Shown: positions 33,942 through 36,562 of the stretch, one piece after another
How the letters are laid out: every line of letters begins with the position of its first letter
Position numbering within the stretch: the stretch's first letter is position 1
Assembly: GCA_902763505.1 (NCBI GenBank)
Contig: CACWSO010000022.1
Location: 1-36,562, forward strand
Reading direction: 5' to 3'
From: an uncultured Eubacteriales bacterium
GTDB taxonomy: Bacteria > Bacillota > Clostridia > Peptostreptococcales > Anaerovoracaceae
DNA length: 36,562 nt
Translations under genes and position numbers: made by a program
Notes under the pieces: generated by a model
Seen by the model: the letters and a program-made list of their open reading frames with translations, nothing else
Told to the model about the DNA's origin: nothing
Databases searched by the model: none

Positions 33942-33982
33942 AGCGATTCAAATATGTATCGCTGATACATATTTGAATCGCT
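33942..33982. repeat. Perfect 19-bp inverted repeat downstream of the activator gene
   Basis: AGCGATTCAAATATGTATC (33942-33960) and its exact complement (33964-33982) flank a 3-base centre. On the minus strand it follows the activator stop by 65 bases and is followed by TCTTTC, a poor U-tract. It may be a weak terminator or a binding site. Confidence 0.6.
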
Positions 33983-34047
33983 CTGTTGTTCGTTTGCTTG
34001 GATTGTTTCTATATTGTTTCTTTGCCGGCTATTATTTCCCTGCAAGC

Positions 34048-35544
34048 TTATTGCTTCTCTGTCGTCAATCCGTACTTGTTCAGTTTTCTCACGATGGTAG
34101 GCTGGCTCACCTTCAGCACGCGGGCGATGGCTCTCGTCGACCCGTAATTGTCGAGGGCCTGACTGAGGATCTCCTTCTCTGCTTTTTCTAGCGCAGCCGT
34201 CAGCGACAGCTCTTCATAGACGGTCGGATTCTCGTTGGCCGCTTCTTTGATGAAGATGAAGATGTCGTCCTCCGTGATGACGCTGTGTGATGTGGTGATG
34301 ACCAACCGCTCGATGATGTTCTGCAGCTCTCTGATATTGCCCGGCCAAGGGTATTTGAGCAGAACAGCCAGCGCATCGGCGCTGATGGTCTTCCGCTCGC
34401 CCAGATCCCTGTTGCAGCGCACCAGATTTCTCTGGATCAGCGGCAGAATGTCATCCGGCCTTTCCCTGAGCGGCGGCACATTGATTGGCACAACGTTCAA
34501 TCTATAATAGAGGTCTTCTCTGAATCGGCCTTCCTTGACCAGTTTCTCCAGGTCCTTATTCGTGGCCGAAATGATTCTGACGTCGATTGGCACCGGCTTG
34601 GTTCCGCCGACCGGTGTGATCTGTCTCTCCTGAATGACCTGCAAAAGCTTAACTTGCAGATTCAATGGCAGTTCAGATATTTCATCCAGGAATATGGTTC
34701 CGTCCTGAGCTGCTTCAAACAGACCCTTCTTGCCGCCGGATCTCGATCCTGTAAAAGCACCTGCGACATAGCCGAACAGTTCTGACTCGATCAAGTTTTC
34801 CGGAATCGCACCGCAATTTACCGTGACAAAAGGTTTCTGCCAGCGGTTGCCCTCTTCATGTAGAGTCCTGGCGATAAGACCTTTGCCGACGCCGGACTCC
34901 CCTGTGATGAGCACGGTTGTGTTAACGGAAGCCAGTCGCCTAGTCAGCGCGATGACGTTCTTCATCGCTTCACTTCTGGAGACGATTCTGACTGTTTCAC
35001 TTCCTGCGCCGCTTGCTTCTTGTGTGTCCTGTGTCTTGTCCTGCCCGAAGATGTCTTTCTCAGACAATCCTCCCGGCGGCAGCAGCCCAGGCCCGAACAC
35101 GCCGGTATTGGTTGCCTTTGCATTCTTGCCGGTCGCATCGGAAATCTGCGTAATGTCTCTCGACGTGGTCACTACAAAAGCAATCTTTCTGGTGTACCGG
35201 CCTTCTCCTGCGGCGACCCAGCCGCCGCTGGTCATCGGGATGAAAATCGGAGTACCCGTTGTGAGCAATCTCCTGCCGAACCGGTTCTCGTGGATAATCG
35301 TCACTTCCCTCTTCTCATCCAGCACTCTCCTCGTAACGGACGGCGTGAATATGCCGGACTTTTCCAAATCGTCGACATTCCGCCCGACGATCTCATCAAA
35401 CTCAATTCCGTATATATCCTCGCATGCGTCATTGCACCACTGACAGACGCCGCTTGCATCATCGATGAACACCGCGTCGGTTATTCCATCGAATATAGGC
35501 AGCAGCTGATCCAGCGTCAGCTCCGTATGATTAAAGTTCATCAT
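34048..35544 (-). CDS. Sigma-54-dependent transcriptional activator with PAS sensor and TyrR-type HTH
   Basis: Enhancer-binding protein of 498 residues. An N-terminal PAS domain (about 10-120, DGITDAVFIDDASGVCQWCN) probably senses the inducer. The AAA+ domain has Walker A GESGVGKG (215-222), the sigma-54 contact loop GAFTGS (262-267, usual form GAFTGA), Walker B FLDE (285-288) and the RLNVVPINVPPLRERPDD sensor region. The C-terminal HTH, GSTRAIARVLKVSQPTIVRKLNKYGL, is of the TyrR kind. The ATG at 35544 has AGGAG 8 bases upstream; earlier in-frame starts at 35589 and 35622 lack a site and fall at or before the predicted transcription start. It likely controls the sigma-54 promoter 380 bases downstream. 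Confidence 0.93.
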   Translation of the reverse strand: MMNFNHTELTLDQLLPIFDGITDAVFIDDASGVCQWCNDACEDIYGIEFDEIVGRNVDDLEKSGIFTPSVTRRVLDEKREVTIIHENRFGRRLLTTGTPIFIPMTSGGWVAAGEGRYTRKIAFVVTTSRDITQISDATGKNAKATNTGVFGPGLLPPGGLSEKDIFGQDKTQDTQEASGAGSETVRIVSRSEAMKNVIALTRRLASVNTTVLITGESGVGKGLIARTLHEEGNRWQKPFVTVNCGAIPENLIESELFGYVAGAFTGSRSGGKKGLFEAAQDGTIFLDEISELPLNLQVKLLQVIQERQITPVGGTKPVPIDVRIISATNKDLEKLVKEGRFREDLYYRLNVVPINVPPLRERPDDILPLIQRNLVRCNRDLGERKTISADALAVLLKYPWPGNIRELQNIIERLVITTSHSVITEDDIFIFIKEAANENPTVYEELSLTAALEKAEKEILSQALDNYGSTRAIARVLKVSQPTIVRKLNKYGLTTEKQ

Positions 35545-35598
35545 GCTCCATTCTCCTGCTCGTGTTAGGATATCCCCCAACTGATTCATTCTTGTATC

Positions 35599-35627
35599 AT
35601 TATACGCACCAAAAAAGGGCACGTCAA
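35599..35627 (-). promoter_or_regulatory. Promoter of the activator gene, overlapping the lexA terminator
   Basis: TTGACG (35622-35627), a 17-base spacer and TATAAT (35599-35604) on the minus strand. The -35 hexamer is part of the 3' arm of the lexA terminator stem. Confidence 0.75.
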
Positions 35628-35639
35628 CAGACGATGCCC
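35611..35639 (-). terminator. Intrinsic terminator of lexA
   Basis: GGGCATCGTC pairs with GACGTGCCC (one bulged base) around TGTT on the minus strand, followed by TTTTTT. Confidence 0.88.
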
Positions 35640-35664
35640 CTTAGTCTATCCTTTTGACGCGGTT

Positions 35665-36336
35665 TTAGAAGTATCTGAACACGCCTTTGACCTTACCCAG
35701 AATCTTAGCATCCTGAACGATGATCGGGCTCATGCAGGAGTTTTCCGGCTGGAGTCTGATGTGATCGGCCTCTTTGTAGAACGTCTTGACAGTGGCTTCA
35801 CTCTCAAATCCATCTACCATAGCTACGACCATGTCGCCGTTGCGCGCTGTGTTGCACTGCTCGACCAGAATATAGTCGCCGTCCATAATGCCTGCTTCGA
35901 TCATGCTCTCCCCGTGAACTGTCAGCATGAACGTGGTGCCGTTTCCAACGAATCTCGATGGAATCGGGAAAGAATCCTCGATATTCTGTTCGGCAAGAAT
36001 CGGCGTTCCCGCAGCGATCCTTCCAACCACTGGAACATCGACGATATCCGTACGTTCCACTTCCGGTCCTCTGCCGCCTGGGATGGCGTTCATGCTTGAC
36101 GCCGCTTTGACAGCGTTCAGCTGATCAAAACCTTCATCAACGACAAGAAGCGCGCGCGGTCTGGCTGGGTCCTTCTTGAGGTATCCTTCTTTCTCCAGGT
36201 TCGCGATGTCCTTGTGCACTGTAGACGTCGACTTGATCCCCAGAGCACTGCAGATTTCCCTGACTGTCGGCGGATAGCCCTTCTCACGGATCTCAGCCTT
36301 CATATATTCAAGTATTCTCTTTTCTCTTTCCTTCAT
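35665..36336 (-). CDS. lexA: LexA repressor
   Basis: SOS repressor of 223 residues. The N-terminal winged HTH (1-65, PTVREICSALGIKSTSTVHKDI) is followed by a linker and the self-cleaving S24 domain. The cleavage site is Ala109-Gly110 in GRIAAGTP, the nucleophile Ser144 in HGESMIEAG, and the general base Lys184 in ATVKTF. The linker (about 72-98) is somewhat longer than in B. subtilis LexA. GGAGG lies 8 bases before the ATG. Degenerate SOS-box-like sequences upstream may give autoregulation. Confidence 0.95.
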   Translation of the reverse strand: MKEREKRILEYMKAEIREKGYPPTVREICSALGIKSTSTVHKDIANLEKEGYLKKDPARPRALLVVDEGFDQLNAVKAASSMNAIPGGRGPEVERTDIVDVPVVGRIAAGTPILAEQNIEDSFPIPSRFVGNGTTFMLTVHGESMIEAGIMDGDYILVEQCNTARNGDMVVAMVDGFESEATVKTFYKEADHIRLQPENSCMSPIIVQDAKILGKVKGVFRYF

Positions 36337-36362
36337 ATCAAAAGCCTCCGATTCGCATTATG

Positions 36363-36399
36363 CGAAAGTTTGTTCTCCCCTTCCACGAACATCGTATCA
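36363..36399 (-). promoter_or_regulatory. Possible degenerate LexA boxes upstream of lexA
   Basis: Against the Gram-positive consensus CGAAC-N4-GTTCG, the plus strand shows CGAAA-N4-GTTCT (36363-36376, 8 of 10) in the leader and CGAAC-N4-TATCA (36386-36399, 7 of 10) over the -10. Neither is perfect, and a clostridial variant box may apply. A small palindrome, TTCGCATTATGCGAA, adjoins at 36352-36366. Confidence 0.35.
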
Positions 36400-36419
36400 C
36401 ACGCAAAAGAAAAATGCAA
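36391..36419 (-). promoter_or_regulatory. Possible lexA promoter
   Basis: TTGCAT (36414-36419), a 17-base spacer and TACGAT (36391-36396) on the minus strand, a moderate match. The -35 lies inside the terminator stem at 36409-36438. Confidence 0.4.
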
Positions 36420-36438
36420 ACATTTGTTTGCATTTTTC
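36409..36438. terminator. Perfect 14-bp inverted repeat, probable terminator of a gene beyond the right edge
   Basis: GAAAAATGCAAACA and its exact complement flank two bases, with A/T runs at both outer ends, the form of a bidirectional terminator. It implies a minus-strand transcript entering from the right. Confidence 0.6.
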
Positions 36439-36562
36439 GTATTTTCATTATGAATTCTGATAATCGTTGAATATTTTTCTTAATTCTACTTGTGTAATAG
36501 TAACTTCCATACTATCGAATTTACTCCTGCATGCGCTACACTATACATGGTCGCCTGTCTGC
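36439..36562. other. Right edge, no clear gene
   Basis: A minus-strand frame of 20 codons (36448-36510, MEVTITQVELRKIFNDYQNS) ends just before the terminator. AGGAG lies 13 bases before its ATG, which is too far for confidence. A single CTATACATG, like the half-sites near radC, occurs at 36541-36549. Confidence 0.25.

Noticed and set aside
33722-34045. Minus-strand open frame of 107 codons between the activator and the dehydrogenase
   Set aside because: It starts with TTG without a ribosome binding site, has low-complexity composition and would cover the enhancer sites. It is most likely chance.

Overview
The window reads as chromosomal DNA from an anaerobic member of the Clostridia (Firmicutes) with moderately high GC. 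The evidence is oxygen-sensitive ferredoxin enzymes (a one-chain pyruvate:ferredoxin oxidoreductase and indolepyruvate:ferredoxin oxidoreductase), RNase Y, a class B sortase, MinD, a Gram-positive style PyrK/PyrD pair, and strong AGGAGG ribosome binding sites with consensus sigma-A promoters. The fermentative gene content would suit the Eubacteriales family XIII/Anaerovoracaceae area, but that placement is a guess. I see no insertion sequence, prophage, tRNA, rRNA or CRISPR array.

Layout, left to right. (1) 0.3-2 kb, minus strand: an operon of a family 6 uracil/hypoxanthine-DNA glycosylase, an unrecognised 107-residue protein and a HAD phosphatase. (2) 2-7.8 kb, minus: cysteine desulfurase, thiI, iorA, iorB and a class B sortase, closely packed. 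(3) 8-10.5 kb, minus: rny and minD, each with its own terminator. (4) 10.6-16.3 kb, minus: a complete pyr cluster pyrC-K-D-F-E-B-I behind a consensus promoter, without carAB or pyrR. (5) 16.4-17.1 kb: radC, and upstream of it a striking 241-bp array of ten 9-bp half-sites with fixed spacing. (6) 17.6-25 kb, minus: a CoA-transferase, then pyruvate:ferredoxin oxidoreductase and a first acetolactate synthase pair (ilvB/ilvN). (7) 25.3-30.3 kb, plus strand: a second ilvB-ilvN followed by ilvC and ilvD, the branched-chain amino acid pathway. (8) 30.3-30.6 kb: a convergent gap holding a perfect sigma-A promoter on the minus strand, two matching palindromic operators, and a structured roughly 240-nt transcript ending in a terminator. 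This is probably an undescribed regulated small RNA. (9) 30.7-35.6 kb, minus: a class III aminotransferase and an acylating aldehyde dehydrogenase behind a sigma-54 promoter, with the adjacent sigma-54 activator. (10) 35.7-36.3 kb: lexA.

How the parts connect. Pyruvate is the central node: the ferredoxin oxidoreductase makes acetyl-CoA, two acetolactate synthases draw pyruvate toward valine/leucine/isoleucine, and the CoA-transferase exchanges acyl-CoA with acetate-type acids. IorAB oxidises aryl pyruvates to aryl-acyl-CoA. The cysteine desulfurase is the likely sulfur donor for ThiI. The sigma-54 module looks like an inducible pathway taking an omega-amino compound (taurine-like is the best guess) through an aldehyde to an acyl-CoA.

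The items most worth a second look are the half-site array upstream of radC, the operator-controlled small RNA with an anti-Shine-Dalgarno motif, the four-cysteine insertion in the mobile-loop region of the first acetolactate synthase, and the sigma-54 aminotransferase/dehydrogenase module.
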